Source of the DNA: Pomphorhynchus laevis
Taxonomy: Eukaryota; Acanthocephala; Palaeacanthocephala; Echinorhynchida; Pomphorhynchidae
Direction: 5' to 3'
DNA length: 64,000 nucleotides
NCBI GenBank assembly: GCA_012934845.2
Contig: WNNJ02000336.1
Span: forward strand, 1-64,000
Each line of letters starts with the position of its first letter. Within the stretch, counting starts at the first letter, position 1. Position numbers and translations under genes: made by a program. Positions 1-15,000 of this stretch are shown piece after piece. Under the pieces are notes generated by a model. That model had not been told where the DNA came from. It ran no database searches and saw only the letters and a program-made list of their open reading frames with translations.

Positions 1-889
1 TATCATAAATGCTTTAAGTGAAAGTATTTTAATGATTTTTGTAAATAAATCTTTAAGATTCTAAAATGGATGTAATTCTGAGTTTTCAGAATTCTACATT
101 ATGAAAAATAATTTACGAATTTGTAACTTATTATTATGATTGATTGTGATTAACAGCCAATCGAATTAATTTTTATTTGACTGTAATTGACCGTGAATTT
201 ACAAAATTTAAAATAGACATTTCTGAATTAGTCAAAAATGTAATTTATGACTTTAAATGTTAAAAATGTTTAATATTAAAAACTTAATCTCGTTTAGATT
301 GGAATGAACATTACTGTAAGCACGTGTGGATTAACTAAGATTCTGAATTTTACCCCATTTTTCACAATTTTGAATCGTTTAGAGGTATTGGAAATAGTTA
401 TTTGATTGACTTTTAGAATTAATTGCAATGTTAGTCTTGTAATATTGACTCTATTTTGTTAATTCTGCCAAGGGAATTTGAGTTAAATTTTGTTTAAATC
501 CTATTTATAAATTTCAAAATAATAATTATAAATTATTATTGGATGCATTTCCAATCAATATGATTTGGTTATTTCACTTAAAAATAATAAAACTTCTATT
601 TATATAAAGAAGAGTAAATCTAGTAATATCTTATTATTTTAAAAGGCGGAAATTATGATACAATTATGTTTTCACTGTGTGCATTGAAGTAACAATGTTC
701 TTAATAACATTATTCTTAATGAGTAAAAAATGAGGTATTTTAGAATTTTCATTTTTCATTGTATCGATAAAGTATTTATCCACTTAATTAATTTACTTTT
801 TTAAATATCTAAACAGTTAGCAATTGCACATTTGCTTGTGCAATTTTTACTCCTTTGCTGTTGTATAACTGTTTTGGAGTTAACCAATA

Positions 890-1690
890 TTGATGATAAA
901 GATGGTATATCTTGATATGAGCATTAAATTAACATCAATTAAAACGATTTTTAATTTAAATTTTAAAGATGACATATTTAAATTTACAAGAAACACATTT
1001 TTGCATGAGCATTCATGCATACCATATAATATAAAATATAATACATTAAATAATGAAATTTTAAGAATTGCAACAATTTGTAACGATATTGGCTTTCTTC
1101 AAAATCATTTAAATAATTTTATAGATGCATATTGTTAATAAGGTTACCATAAACATATCATCAAACATAAAATAGTTAAATATATTAATTAACATAATAA
1201 TTTTAAAAATAGATTTAAAATCATTAGCGGAAATCATTATCTGATTATAGAATTAATATTATCTTAATTTATATTATCTTATCTGGGTGAATAATAAATA
1301 AAGTACATTGTTTTTGAATAAGATACACTAGATAATCAAATTTCATCAGAGGAAATACGTCATTAACATATATTTATTCTCGCAGCTTTGTTTGGTCGAG
1401 GAATATGGTCCGAATCCTGATAGCACATCATTTCCTCCTGATTACCTTTAATCCTTATTCTAATAATCCTTATTATAAAAATTGTATTTTATTTTTTTAT
1501 TTTTTTTATTTTAACTTTACCCAAGTTATATAAAATCTTATAACAATTAATTAAAATTATGAAATCTTTTCAAATTATTTATTATTTAATTATTAAAATT
1601 TTATTTAGCATTTTTTTTCATCAATTTTTAAATTATATTAAATACGTAACTCAGTTATCTGATTTAATTTATAAATTATTTAAATATTTA
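890..1690 (+). mobile_element. Penelope-like element fragment, AT-rich family, copy 1
   Basis: Within 970-1140 the reading HEHSCIPYNIKYNTLNN...LRIATICNDIGFLQNHLNN resembles the region after the reverse transcriptase of Penelope-like elements ('SCHP..IK.NIP...A.RIC.IV.....R...L'). The same sequence recurs at 2,725 and, inverted, at 17,100-17,345. After it comes an AT-rich tail holding a degenerate copy of the 3' tag (TCCTGATTACCT...AATCCTTATTCT) shared with the copies at 13.8 and 14.4 kb. It is broken and old. It lies upstream of the first visible VPS13 exon. Confidence 0.55.
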
Positions 1691-1711
1691 TTGCAAGAAT
1701 GTATTTTTTAG

Positions 1712-4700
1712 AGTGCAGTCGAAATCAAAGAGTTTAATAACAAAGGAGCAGCACTTACTGAAGATTGGGCACTTATAAATCCGAACGAGGTTTGTTCCAT
1801 ATCAAATATAAAATAAGATTTCTTCATAATGTAAGCATTGTACTTTTGTAAGATCAAATTAAAATTAAAATTGTAAAGTTTAAATATGATTTATAAAACA
1901 GTAAACAATTACAGTTAAATATTTTACCATTACCAAATTATTTATTGTATCAGAATTTATTCAATGTTGTAAATCATATAATAACCAGAAATAATAGCAA
2001 ATTATTGAAACTGGGTCAAAGAAAAGAGGAAATTTTTATTTGATATTTTGCTAGCCGTTAGCGAAATATCAATAAACATTTCCTGTTTTCTTTAAAAAAG
2101 AAAAGAAAATTGTTGTAATTTTGTGAAAAAAAATTGTTACAAAACTGTAAAAAATTTATTTTCCCGATGACGATGGCAGTTGTAATTGAATATTGAAAAA
2201 TTCTTTTGTCTTTGATTTTCCTTGGTTACTATAAATTAGTATTGCCAAATTCAATGAAATCGATAACTTAGATATCTCCAATAATTACTAATAATTAAAT
2301 ATTATACATTTCTTATTTACCAATTTTGTTATATTTTTGATTTAGTTACATTTTCAAGATATTTTAATTTCATTTTTCATAGATAATCCCGTTTTGGCCA
2401 AACAGACCAAACAAACAACAATCCTTCATATGCGTCCGCCATTTCAAAAGTAGATATTTTAGCGCGGCATTCTATTACGATCAAGAACATTCCACTCTAC
2501 TTAGAATGCAGGATAGTGTAAGTATAGTTTGTTATTTCAATTATTTTGAAATTAATGAAAATAGTTGTGACTCGTTTTGTTGTTTAAATAATTGATTTTT
2601 AACAATTTAATTTATTAACAAAATTTTATGTGAATTTGTCGTTGCTCTTATATATAATGAAATTTAAGAATTGATATGATATTATAATTATATTATTTAC
2701 AAAATATAAAATAATTAATTTTCTTATGAATTGCAACAATATGTAATGATATTGGCTTTCTTCAAAATCATTTAAATAATTTAATCGATGCATATTTTAA
2801 ACTAGGTTACTATAAAAATAACATCAAGCAGAAAATAGTAAAATATATAAATCAACACAATAATATTAATAATGAATACTAAACCCACAATCTTCTTCCA
2901 TTTCAAATATTAATTATTACAGGAACGAAGAACAAAATATCCTTTATTTGATAAAAATTCTATATTTCGATATCTCTGCTATCATCGGGATTACAAAAAT
3001 TTAAAGCATTGATGCGCCCCGCACATCAATGCTTGTAATCCTTATGATGATAGTAATCCATCATTTTTTGAAATGATGTAATCCATCAAAAAAATGATGT
3101 AATCCATCAAAAAAATGATATAATCCATCATTTTTTTTGTAATCCTGATGATGATAGCAGGAGCTATCGAAATATAGAATTTTTATCAAATAAGGGATAT
3201 TTTATTCTTCTTCGTTCCTGTAATAATATGCAATAGTATTAAAATAGATTCAAACTATTAAGCGAAAAATTATAAATGGATAATAAATAATATATTTTGT
3301 ATTTTAATAAGATACTGATAATCAAATTTCATCTGAGGAAATAAGTAATTTAATAATAAGATTAATTAATTAAGTAATTAGCATGTTTTGATTTATTTTT
3401 TAAATAAAACTAAACTCTTGATCGGAAAAGTTTTATGGATGGATAATAAATAATATACTTTAGAAAAGAATACGTCATTAAAAATACATAGTTATTCCTA
3501 ATGACCTATAATTTGAATTCAAAGTATTATTATTTATTAGTTTATTCATAAAAATTGATTTTTACTTTAAAGTTTTACTGTATTTAATATAAATTGTACA
3601 AAGTCTTTTAAAATATATAGTATATAATATATTATAAAATATGTAGACTCAGTTTGTTGATCTGAATCATTCAAATCATTAATAATTATTTAAAAATATT
3701 TTAGAAAATTAATTATTAGACGCCTTCACATTTTATCATAAGTGACATTTCATTTATTATAATAATTGGTATGATTAAATGATAAGTTCAAATTAATCTA
3801 ATTAATTTATTCACCTATTACCGTTTTTCAACGATGGAATAACATAAACAGATGAACATACAATAAAGAAATATTTAATTGGAATAACAATTCAAATAAA
3901 AACTGTTAAGTTATCGTTTACAAGCAAGTGTGTTACGAAAAGTATAAATGATGTAAAAATAGTCATTGAAAGTATAACTGTCAACGTGACGCCATCATTG
4001 ATTGTACACATGTAAGATACATTCACTTAATTCATCCCATCCCATGATTCTACAATTCAGTGATCTCCTGTTAAACGCACTTGTTAGCTACATATATTGT
4101 CATTCTATAAATATTAATAATGTTGTAAATATTTATAATATATCTAATATATTATTATCAGATAATTTAATTAATAATGCAGGAATCTATAAAATGTTAA
4201 GTGTTTTAGTTAAGCTGGTTTTCATGTCCTTTAAGCAAACCCATAGAAATATTTCAATAGGCTGCTTTGCTAACTAAGGATTTGCAAGGTTTGTATGCGT
4301 AAATTGGTCTGTTAGTAAATTTCAATGATTGTATATTCCATATGCAAATTTCAATTGATATATCGAATAATTAGATAATACCAACAAACAAAATTTAGTA
4401 GTTCATTATTAATAACTAATAATTAAAATAATTTTTAATTATTATTTCTATGATATTTTATAAAATTAAATAGTTAATTTCTAAACTTATTGGTTTGCAA
4501 AGAGCAAGTTTCTTACCTTGCGGTTTGAGAAATTTTATTTTTCGACTTTGCCATATTTTTATTGTATTTTAAATCGTTTATAAAATCGTGTTTTGATTAT
4601 GACACAAGATCTGTTTACATTTCCGATAAATGCATTATAATAATCTTAATTTTAATAGAATAATTTTATTAAATAATTTTAAGAATTTTTTAAAAGTGTT

Positions 4701-7700
4701 TATTACAATTTAGTTTAAATCTGTCATTAAAGTGGATTGCATTATAAGTGAAATGGGTGCCAATGTAATATTTTCAAATTATAAGCAAGGATCTGCCCCT
4801 TTATTGGCATTAAACTGTGGCAAAATCAATTTGACAATATCACAAACAGGAATAAAGTACTGAAATTGTACTTATTTAATACGAAAATGATGTTTTTTTT
4901 TAGAAAACCAACAAAAGTAAAGCCTGGTGAAGGCATGATGTTTGCTTGGCCAAATCCAATTGGAATTTACACGTTCAACTGGCAATATGGCGCATATACG
5001 AAAGAGGATACTGAATTAATTGTAAGCAACTTTTGTCTCGATAATATTTTTAAACGGTTTGTAAAGAGTATTGAGCTATTCAAAAGTTTACTATATATTT
5101 TCGTTATATATTCAATGTTTAATAACGAGTATATATCGTTAACGAAGAACCTATATAGATCACAACAAATATAATATACAAATTTTAATATATAAATACA
5201 TTTTAATATATAATATAGGTTATATATTATTTATTTATATATAATATAATATTTTAATATATATATAATATTTTTCCTGCTGTATGCGGTACGACATTAT
5301 CCTCACAAATATTATGTCTTTTCTTGAAACACTAGGAGGATACTAATCAGCCTAGGTGGCTGATTAATAATAAAAAAATAATATACGGAAATGTATACTT
5401 ACAGCACTGTAACAACTAGCCTAGTGGATGTAACGTCGACAGCGCGATACAAATGTCCTAAGTTCTCGAATCCGATCAGCACCAGTGTACGGAGTCTGCA
5501 GATTAGGGTGTAAACGTGAAATGTAGGTCTAAGTCAGCAGCTGATGAGATTCAACTAGGCTTATTAGTAGCGTCCTACTCTATCAAGAATAGAAGCAATA
5601 CCTGCTAGTATAATGTCGTGCCACAACCAGAAGAATTTCAGTATTTTTAAATGATGCAATATAACTGTGCCAACTGATATCAAAATTTTTTATTTAAAGT
5701 TGAAACTAAGCAAAAGCCATCATTATTTTACATTAATAGATATTTTTAGTGAATTGCTTGTTAAATCAATAAATTAATACACAAACATTTTGTTATGAAT
5801 ATATATTTTTGTTTAAAAACAACGTAAATTTAAATAAAATGAATATTAATACAAACTAAAACAAGGGAAATGTGCAACATAACGCTAAGCGCTAGAATAT
5901 GATAAAAAAATTTATGACTTATTTACATTTAACAGAATTCGATCAAGTTTCTCTGTAATTGCCTTTCGATTTGTAAAGCAATCATTGTAATTTACTTTCA
6001 ATCGAATTCTGCAGTAATGAGACCGTATTTGTCATTCGAAATATTCTATATTTTATTTACTGATTTTTTTATCATTATACTGATGTGCATTATATTTCAG
6101 TAGAAATCTTGTGAATATTTAATGAATATTTAATTTGGAATGATCTTAAGACTTTAGATGTCCTCTATTTTCTTTAGACTTCATTATAGGCAATCAATAT
6201 ACTTGCAAAATGCCTAGACATGAAATAACCTAATACAAATGCGCCTTAGTACCTGTGCATGCAAATCTTTCATCACGATTCGTTTATTTTTTCTTCGTTT
6301 TTCGAAGACGACCCAGTAGATCATTGAAATTTTAGTAATTAAAAATTTACTATAAATTTTATTTTATAGTAAACATCGTTATCAAATGTCCACCTAAAGA
6401 TGTCAATGTATACTCATCACTACTGAAAGAACTCATTTTAAATACATAAAGAGCATATAAATCTTTTGTTCGATATAGCTTATTTCATGCACAAAATCTT
6501 TAAAAATTTCAAATAAATTCAATATCACATAACGCGACTGCGACCCAATTCTAAAACGGCTATTTATAATAGCCGTTTTAGAATAAAAAACATCGACAAA
6601 CACTGACACCGACATTTTGCAAAAATACTTAAACATTTTTCAAACTGTGCTGTTTAATATATATACAGCCCACAGATATAATCTAATTAATCTAATTATA
6701 ATATTAATATAATTTATATAATAATATTATAATCTAATGAGGCCTTGAATTATATTTGTAGCATTATCTTACAATGTGCTGAGTAGGAGAAGCAAATTTT
6801 ATTTTTTTAATTCAGTTTAATTCCCAAAAGCATTAGATTACATTTAAAAATGTAGGAATACATTTATGAATTATATAAGAACTTTAAATGGAAATATTAT
6901 TACACGAATTTATGTGAACTAAATAGATTTGGTCAAATCTAAATAGATTTAGTTAAATCTGATCAAATTCATTGACAACGATTTGATAAGATAGGATATA
7001 TTTTTGCTCTCATATAACAGTAATGAAATTATAAAAATCAAATTTTAAATAAAATAAATTACAAGAAATTTCAATTTAAAATTTTTGCAGTCCTCTCAAA
7101 GCCTAATATAATGTTAAATACTCATTAATTTAGATTACATTATTTTAAACTTTGATTGTTCACCATGTTTTGTTAAGGATCAAAACGGAGAATTTCTATC
7201 AGTTGGAGATAATCGTTATTTTTGGGCTATATTTATGTACTTGGATCAACGAATATTTTGTATAACTGATGATGAAAATGTTATCAAGCGTGCCACAAAA
7301 GTATGCTACTTACAGAACACACAAATATAAATTATCACTTTTGTCTATTAATTATACAGCATCTACAAAATATCTATGAAATATCTACACTTGGAATATT
7401 ATTAGGCACATGTTCTGTAAACATACAATTTCAAAACTTTAATTTATTGTAAATAATTAATGACCTTAATATTATTTTTATTTTATCTCACATTTTTTTT
7501 AATTGTATTTTAATATGATGTTTATTTTTAAAATATAAATCAATAATAATCTGATCAGTTTATTATCATTTTATTAGTTTATATCTCTCGGAGTGCACTA
7601 GATATATAAAAAACGGAATTGAACATACAGAGAATTGAACAAAATTATACGATCAATTATTTATAAACTATCCGGCTGCTTCGAAGTTCGTTAAGAAAAT

Positions 7701-10700
7701 AGAGCCAGAAGTGTGTGATCAATAGATATTTACGATAGTATTCACAAGTACAGAACTATACGAAATAATTTTATTTGTAACCGTCTAGAGAAAACCTCAG
7801 TACCAAAGATTGTTCTTCTATTTCCAAAGATGTGTGAGACAATACTGTTAGAGATATATGAGCAGCATGGAAATTTTCATTAAAGCTTTTAGTCATATTA
7901 AGGTTGAAGCGACACTGAAGTTCAAACGATAAGTAACTTAAAGCACAAGTGTTGAATAAGAAAAAACTTTTATAGAGAGGCGAAGTATCTTTTTAGAAAG
8001 TTTAACATTGTTCGGTTGATGACTTAGAAGTTGAAGAAACGTAGATTATTCCAGAAAATGCGATGCCATAACTAGGAGACAGTACGAATTCGATGATGTA
8101 ACAGATATTTGATTTTGAATAATCACCGTAGCCCGTTTTAACATATCGTCTGTCATAAATTCGATAATTCCTAAAATAAACGGCACTGTAATGTTTTTAA
8201 TATATTCACTTGATATATTGTAATATCGAAATGTCGAGATTCATTGAATGAAACGGTGTTATATCAACAAGATTTCTCAACTAGTAATTTACCTAATTAA
8301 TGCAATTGGGCTACATGACCTGTCAGACGTTAAACGCTGCATGGGATAGGTAGGACACTTCGTATTCAATGATACAAAATCATAGTCGTCATCACTGTCT
8401 CTGATAAGAAAATGATTGCTCTCATCGGAATTGCTTTCATTGAGGCTGAAGATGCTATGAATAGCAATAACCGCAGATAAATAATCGAATTCGTACTGAA
8501 TTAATTATGTCTTAGAAGACAACTTTTAAAACACTCAAGTCTGTATCATAATTCATAAAAACAACAAGCGCAATTAGATTACGAAGCAGTATTCTTACTG
8601 GAAATATAAGCTATAATATTCTGCAAGTGTTCATTTTGTGGTGAGCAATAGTTCAAGCTTAGAGATTTTATATACGCAAGATGCAGAATCTCCCTCAACA
8701 GTAAATATTTAAGATTTAGGAATAAATCAAATAAAAATATAATTATTATAATTTAATAATTATTAATTATTAATTAATAATTATTATTCTGATTCTTAGT
8801 TAGTTAGTAATTTGTGTATATATCTAGGTGTATATCTTTGTGTATATATCCAGCTAGTAATAATTAGATTATAATTATTACTAGCTGCATTCTAAATTAT
8901 AATTATTACTAGCTGCATTCTAAATTATAATTATTACTTGCTGCATTCTAAATTATAATTATTACTTGCTGCATTCTAAATTATAATTATTACTAGCTGC
9001 ATTCTAAAATCACTTAAAATATCATCTATTATTGCATTATCGGATCTAAATTGTATTTAAATAAACATATTTCATTCATATTTTTACCACATTTCTCATT
9101 TTCGCGGTAGAGTTTTCATGGCGACAAAGTAATTTCCTCGTTTATTATACAATTTTATTCTATGAGTTTGTCACTGGTTAACGATTTTCACCGTCAAGAA
9201 ATTTTATTTCTATCAATTACCAGGTTTGAATGTCAGTATAAATTATATGCTTGAAAGCTACATTGTTTAGTTCTAAACCGAATTGGTACGAAATCCGTAC
9301 AGAGAAATCAACCCCTATTGCCAACATTAATCCCAGTAACCTTAAACTTCTAGATAAACCTTTAAACAGTCAACTAGAAATCGCGTATAAAGAAGTTATG
9401 AAGGAAATGTGCGATAAGAAATCTTCGAAAATCCCTAAGCTCCATAATGTTGGGAACAAACAAAAAGTAGATTTTTTGTAGTTTTAAATCGTTAATATTT
9501 GTTTTGGAGTTTAGCTTGATGTACGTACTATGCGTCTATACGATGGTGATGGTGGGTATAGGGATCTTTGTCGTAAATATCACGATGCAGTATGGTTAAA
9601 GTATGTTGTTACAACTGGCGATGTCTATTTTCATATTAAAGTTTACAAGTTACAGGTATGTTTGATATCTATTATTTTACAAAACTGTAATATTTTGTTG
9701 ATATTTAACATAAATATCATTTTAAGTAAATTATTTGTGCTGTATTTGGTTTAACCTTGCATATTAAAATTATTATTTACCTTCAAAAAACCAATCTTTA
9801 TTAAATTTTGATTTCGAATTAATGTAGATTAAAAATAATTATGCATTATTACTAATGATCTTTTAATACATTGCAGAACATAATACGAACTTGCTGCACA
9901 TTTTTATATTTATTTGTAAAATATAATTGTTTCAAAGTTTGAGCTGTCTGATGAAGTCCTATTTAAAGTCCTATTTGTCGCAGATAGGACTTTAACTAGC
10001 ACATATTTATTATCTATGATCAAATTTATCGTCACCGAATTTAAACTCTAATGCTTAAATATAAATATTTAATTAAAGTACAAATATAAGTGTAAATATA
10101 ATATAATAAATATAATATGTCAGAGTATTACACATTATTAAATATTAAGCATAATCTTATTAAATTTTAATTTCAGGTAATCTCTTATTATTTTTTAACT
10201 GTAGTTTGTTAAAATCAGTTTTATCTGTTATTAGTATTTGGCATATTGTAGGCATCGAGTTGTTAATTATTCAGATTATTTGATTCCTCACTTGATTACA
10301 TAGTAAAGTAAAACATATAATTCACAAAAGTTTATCAAAAATAGAAATTTTTATTTAGATCGACAATCAGCTGTCCACAGCAATATTTCCCGTTATTTTC
10401 TATAGTGTTACTCCAAAAAATGCATTTCCATCAGAAAGTATAAAGATATATGCATTGCATTATTAAATGATTAGTTTAATGTTTAGTCGATCGACCATTA
10501 ATTGAAGTTTGTGCTGTAAAATCGTCTAGTCCGGACGTTGTGTTGATAAAGTAAGTTGAATTTAAGTTAATAAGTTCATAAGAGCACTAATTCTTTTCCA
10601 AAAGTTTATATTTAAAATTTGAGTAATGCCTTTTTCAATTCAACATGCTGGCATAACAACGTTTCCATAGCTTCGATTCACCGATTCACTGTCCTTTATT

Positions 10701-12000
10701 TTTGATATTTTTTATGTTTAATTAAGTATTGATTGAAATTACGTGGGCAATAATACATTTTGAAAGAGCGTTAAAGTAGTAGCACCTATTAAGACATTGT
10801 TTAAGTAATCGATCTTCTGTGCTAGTTGAAATAAAAAAATTATATATTTAGTATAAAAATTAAATCTAAAAAACATATTGGTGACTTTCATATATTAAAG
10901 TTTGCGCTTGATTTCGTATTACCACGTTAATGTCAGGTAATCTGAGCTAACTCCATTTATTAGAGAGATAAATTATAAATTGTATATCCATATACAATAG
11001 ATATGAAAGAAACGGTCATTTTTATATTTTCTCCTCTTTATTTTTTTAGTCTACGCTGTTGATAAGAATCTTTAGATTGCAATTTTATTTGCTCCCTGTT
11101 TCTTATTTTCTCTGTTATTTATATACACTGATTCCAGTATCAGGCATATGTGGGTATTCGGTTTCTTTTTCAGTATTTTAATATCGTTTAACTCAATTCG
11201 GTTATTGTTATAAAGGGACTTGTCCAGTATAGCAGAAGATATATCACCTTGATTCAGTGCACTACGATGCCTCTTTATTCTTAAGTTTAGTGGTCGTTAG
11301 GTTTGAGCCACATAAGTGTCCTCATATTTTTTACGTTACATTCGATCCACAACTCCACCTGATATTTGCTTTAGTCTACGGTTATTTAAACTTAAATCTA
11401 CAACACAATTTTGATTGTTCGCTTAGGATAATCAGTCGAATGATTTTTGAGTTATAATAGCAGATTTTGATAGTTGCATATATATTTAAAATATTTCTAA
11501 TTAAACGTCATCGCAGAAATGCTTTTAATTAATCTTTTGAAAACATTAGGCAACTTCATATACTGATACAAGAATTTGCTGTAGAAATGGATCAATCGTT
11601 ACTCGGTAGTTTGTTGAACTTTTTTTCAATCGAGACGGTATATTACAATATATATTTTTTCCATCATTTAGGTTAGTGTTTTATTCTTTCAGGAAATAAA
11701 AGGCCAAGCATGTTTATCCACAGATATAAAATACTGTGAGAATAGTTTATTAGATATGATTCTGGTGTCTACGGATACAATCGGATCTGAAATTATCCTA
11801 AATCTCTGTCACATATCACCTCTTAAGGTATTTATCAAATATTTTTCACATTATATCAAATATTTTTTGCAGATCCATTTTAGCTTTTCAATGCACACAT
11901 CTAAAACAGGGTCCACGGAAGAACTTCTACGTAAATACCCCGCTGTTGATTTCTTCTTACAAACATTTAACATAGCTGAAGTTCAAGATTGTGTCCTACA
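1712..12000 (+). CDS. VPS13: VPS13 visible exons 1-13 (adaptor-binding end and following linker)
   Basis: Exons by splice sites and frame: 1712-1789, 2383-2517, 4714-4856, 4904-5021, 7178-7300, 9111-9223, 9271-9466, 9515-9655, 10359-10437, 10487-10550, 11550-11637, 11693-11827, 11873-12000. All use GT...AG. Seven of the introns here are 45-55 nt (for example 4857-4903, 9224-9270 and 11828-11872), while others reach 2 kb and hold mobile-element debris. The peptide runs through the VAB-region end, where PLLALNCGKINLTIS matches the family's 'AP.L..N.....I.YRQ' stretch, then VWLKYVVTTGDVYFHIKVYK (family 'LWLQY...IHAKIHRIQ'). The exon 9111-9223 start was chosen because the AG at 9109-9110 keeps phase 0 from the preceding exon. 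Confidence 0.9.
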
Positions 12001-15000
12001 GTAAGTTATCATGATTATCAAAAAATAAATTCAAAATTCATTTTTGTATGATGAATTTTTAAGATTCTCATTTATTAACTTTGTATGATTTTCATATATT
12101 AAAGTTTACGCTTGATTTATGATCTAAATACTAACAATATTAGAGCGATAATGTTCACTATGGCAATTAACTAAATTTTTTTTATTTTTAATATAAAAAC
12201 GTAATCGATTTTGAAAATATTAAAATTTTTAACATTATCATTAACAATTGAAATTCAAACTTTGTGAAATAAATATTTGTGTTTAAATCTTATTTTTTAT
12301 TAAGTTTTCTTATTTTAAATTTCTGAATTGATATTGAAGTATTAAACCAGCAAATTTTTGTCATAATACAATTGGCGTGGAAAATGATATTTTTCTAGCA
12401 TTTTTAAATTCCTATAAATAAGAAGAATAAAATATGTATTAAAATAAATAAAATATTAAATAATATATTAAATAATATAAAATAAATATTAATATATTTT
12501 ATAAATAATATAAAATATTAAATAATTTTTATTTTAACAATATTAAAATAAAATATATATTATATATATTTGGAATAAAATATATTATATATGGAATAAA
12601 ATATATATTTGTGATTTATAATTTTAAGAATTATTTCTAACAAGACAAACGAAAGCTTGTCTTGATAAGCTAAGTTATGAAAATTTTGTATTATTAACAT
12701 AAAAATAATTCGATAATTTGATTATTTAATTATTTTAATCATTCACATTGCATAATAATTTGTTGGGTTAAATTAAAATTTTAAGTACAAATGTATCTGC
12801 GAGTCATATGCTTATTCTAAGAAGTACCGATATGGAAAGTTATGTTGAAAATGAGTGAAATTATTAATAAAGTAACGTTATAAATAAAAAGCAAATTTAT
12901 AGTCAAAAATACGAAAAAAAAAATTAATGGTGTCGTGAATCATTATTTGCTTAAAAGACATTTTTATTTATTATTACAAATAACTAAGTTTTAAACTCAC
13001 AGAATTTATAATCATATAAATGAGCTATAATTGCCTGGCTCGTTGTTTCGTTGTTTTCTTATTTGAACGTTGGTTCATTGTTTTCTTATTTTTCACTTGA
13101 GTCTTTTTATTATAATTGTCTTTTCCCACATTTCATAGAAACCGGTGATGATGTTTCAATATAGGATTTTTTCTAATTGTCCTGTATAATACTTGTAAAA
13201 CATTCCTCTTTGTCCCTTAGCTCGCGATTCACTCTTGACGATTTATCAGTCATTTCGCTGCTGCAGTTCCTATTTATATTATAAAACGACATTTTATTAG
13301 TTCTGAAGGTTCAAAATGACCGATAAAGGTCATTGAGAATGATGTTGTCATGCTACAATTCGTCACTGTATTAAATACCAGCTTGATTGAAAACGAAATT
13401 TATAAGTCAAATATAAGTCAAATATAATTTCCATAAATGAATTATATTAGTTGCAATTCATGTTCTTAATTGTTTTCTAATATTTTAAATAGAATGTTAA
13501 ATGAACATCGTTTCAACAAAATAAAAAATTCGTTATTTTGAAGATTATTTTGACACCGTGATGTTTGTCAGATCTATGATATTAAATATATGATTTATAA
13601 TTGCGAAGCCACATGTTTATTCAATTCATTAAGTTATTAATTTAAAATAAATTGATTTATTGCATTTTAATGAATTTAATTTATGTATCCTAATTACTGA
13701 ATTAATTAAGTTTTTTTTATTAGTTTACTAATATGAAATAATAAATCGATTTTATTAAGTTTAGCATAGCAGTTTATTAAAATAGCACAGTTTATTAAGA
13801 TAGCAGTTTATTAAGATAGCATAGCAGTTCCTCCTGATGACCTCTAATTCTTATTCTGATACAACGTCGGTAAATTTATTAGTCAATTCATTAAAATGAC
13901 TTTTATTTTAAATTACAATTTTTTATTTTAACTTGATATAAATTATAAAAAATCTTATAACAATTATTTATAATTATTTATTATCTAATTATTAAATTTT
14001 GATTTATTGATTTAGCATTATTATATTAATTTATATTCATTTATTTTAATTTATTTATTATCATATTATTATATTAAATACGTAGACTTAGTCGGCTGAA
14101 TTTATTCATTTGATTGTTGTTAATGTTGTTAATTTTCTTTTTTAAAACAAACCTTTTGTGAAACAATCATTAACCCTTGGATTAATCCATAGCGACAAAA
14201 AAGGTTTTTTGCGCTCTAAATTCATTGTCTTTTCATCGTCAGTTAAACATTTTTAACAATTTTCTTTAATATAAGTTCAACCATGGCTCTGCATAGATTG
14301 ATCTCCTTTGTTGGAGAAAAATCTGATGACCTCTAATCAGATTCTGATTAGACTGATTTTAAATCAGTTCCTCCTGATGGCCTCTAATCAGATTCTGATC
14401 AGACTGATTTCAAATCAGTTCCTCCTGATGACCTCTAATCCTTATTCTGATACAACGTCTGTAAATTTATTAGTCAATTCATAAAAATTGATTTTTATTT
14501 TATATTTCCATTTTTTTTAACTTGATATAAGTTATATAAAATCTTATAACAATTATTTATAATTATTTATTATCTAATTATTAAATTTTGATTTAGCGTT
14601 ATTATTATGTTATGTTTATTTTATAATTATATAAAAATAGTTAGCTGATTTGATTTATATATAATATATGTTATTAATTTTAAGTTTATTAATTTATAAA
14701 TTTTAATACGTATGAGAAGTCAAAGTTGAATTCTATAACGTCTGAGAATTAATGTACTTAATGTATTTTATTTAATTAATACTTTAATAATCCTAGTATT
14801 CATTTTTAATATATTAAGGCTAGAATATATTTTTAATATATTAAGGCTAGAATATATTAATGTACTAAATGTATTTTATTTAATTAATACTTTAATAATT
14901 CTAGTATTCATTTTTAATATATTAAGGCTCGGATTCTATCACAGAGTAAATTACCGAACAACCCAAACGAGATTGATCTCTGAAATTTTAGGTCATTATC

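Noticed and set aside
890-1138. Open frame read as a VPS13 exon or small gene
   Set aside because: The same sequence recurs at 2.7 and 17.1 kb and reads like a PLE segment; there are no splice sites matching VPS13 phase.
3140-3180. The GATAGC-AGGA-GCTATC-GAAATAT tags as complete hammerhead ribozymes
   Set aside because: If the stem starts after CTGATGA there are two extra bases before GAAA, and no clear stem III or stem I surrounds it; only the 15.7-16.1 kb cores satisfy stems II and III.
5395-5480. tRNA gene
   Set aside because: A- and B-box-like motifs are present but there is no acceptor stem or anticodon arm; the body and the multiple copies show a SINE.
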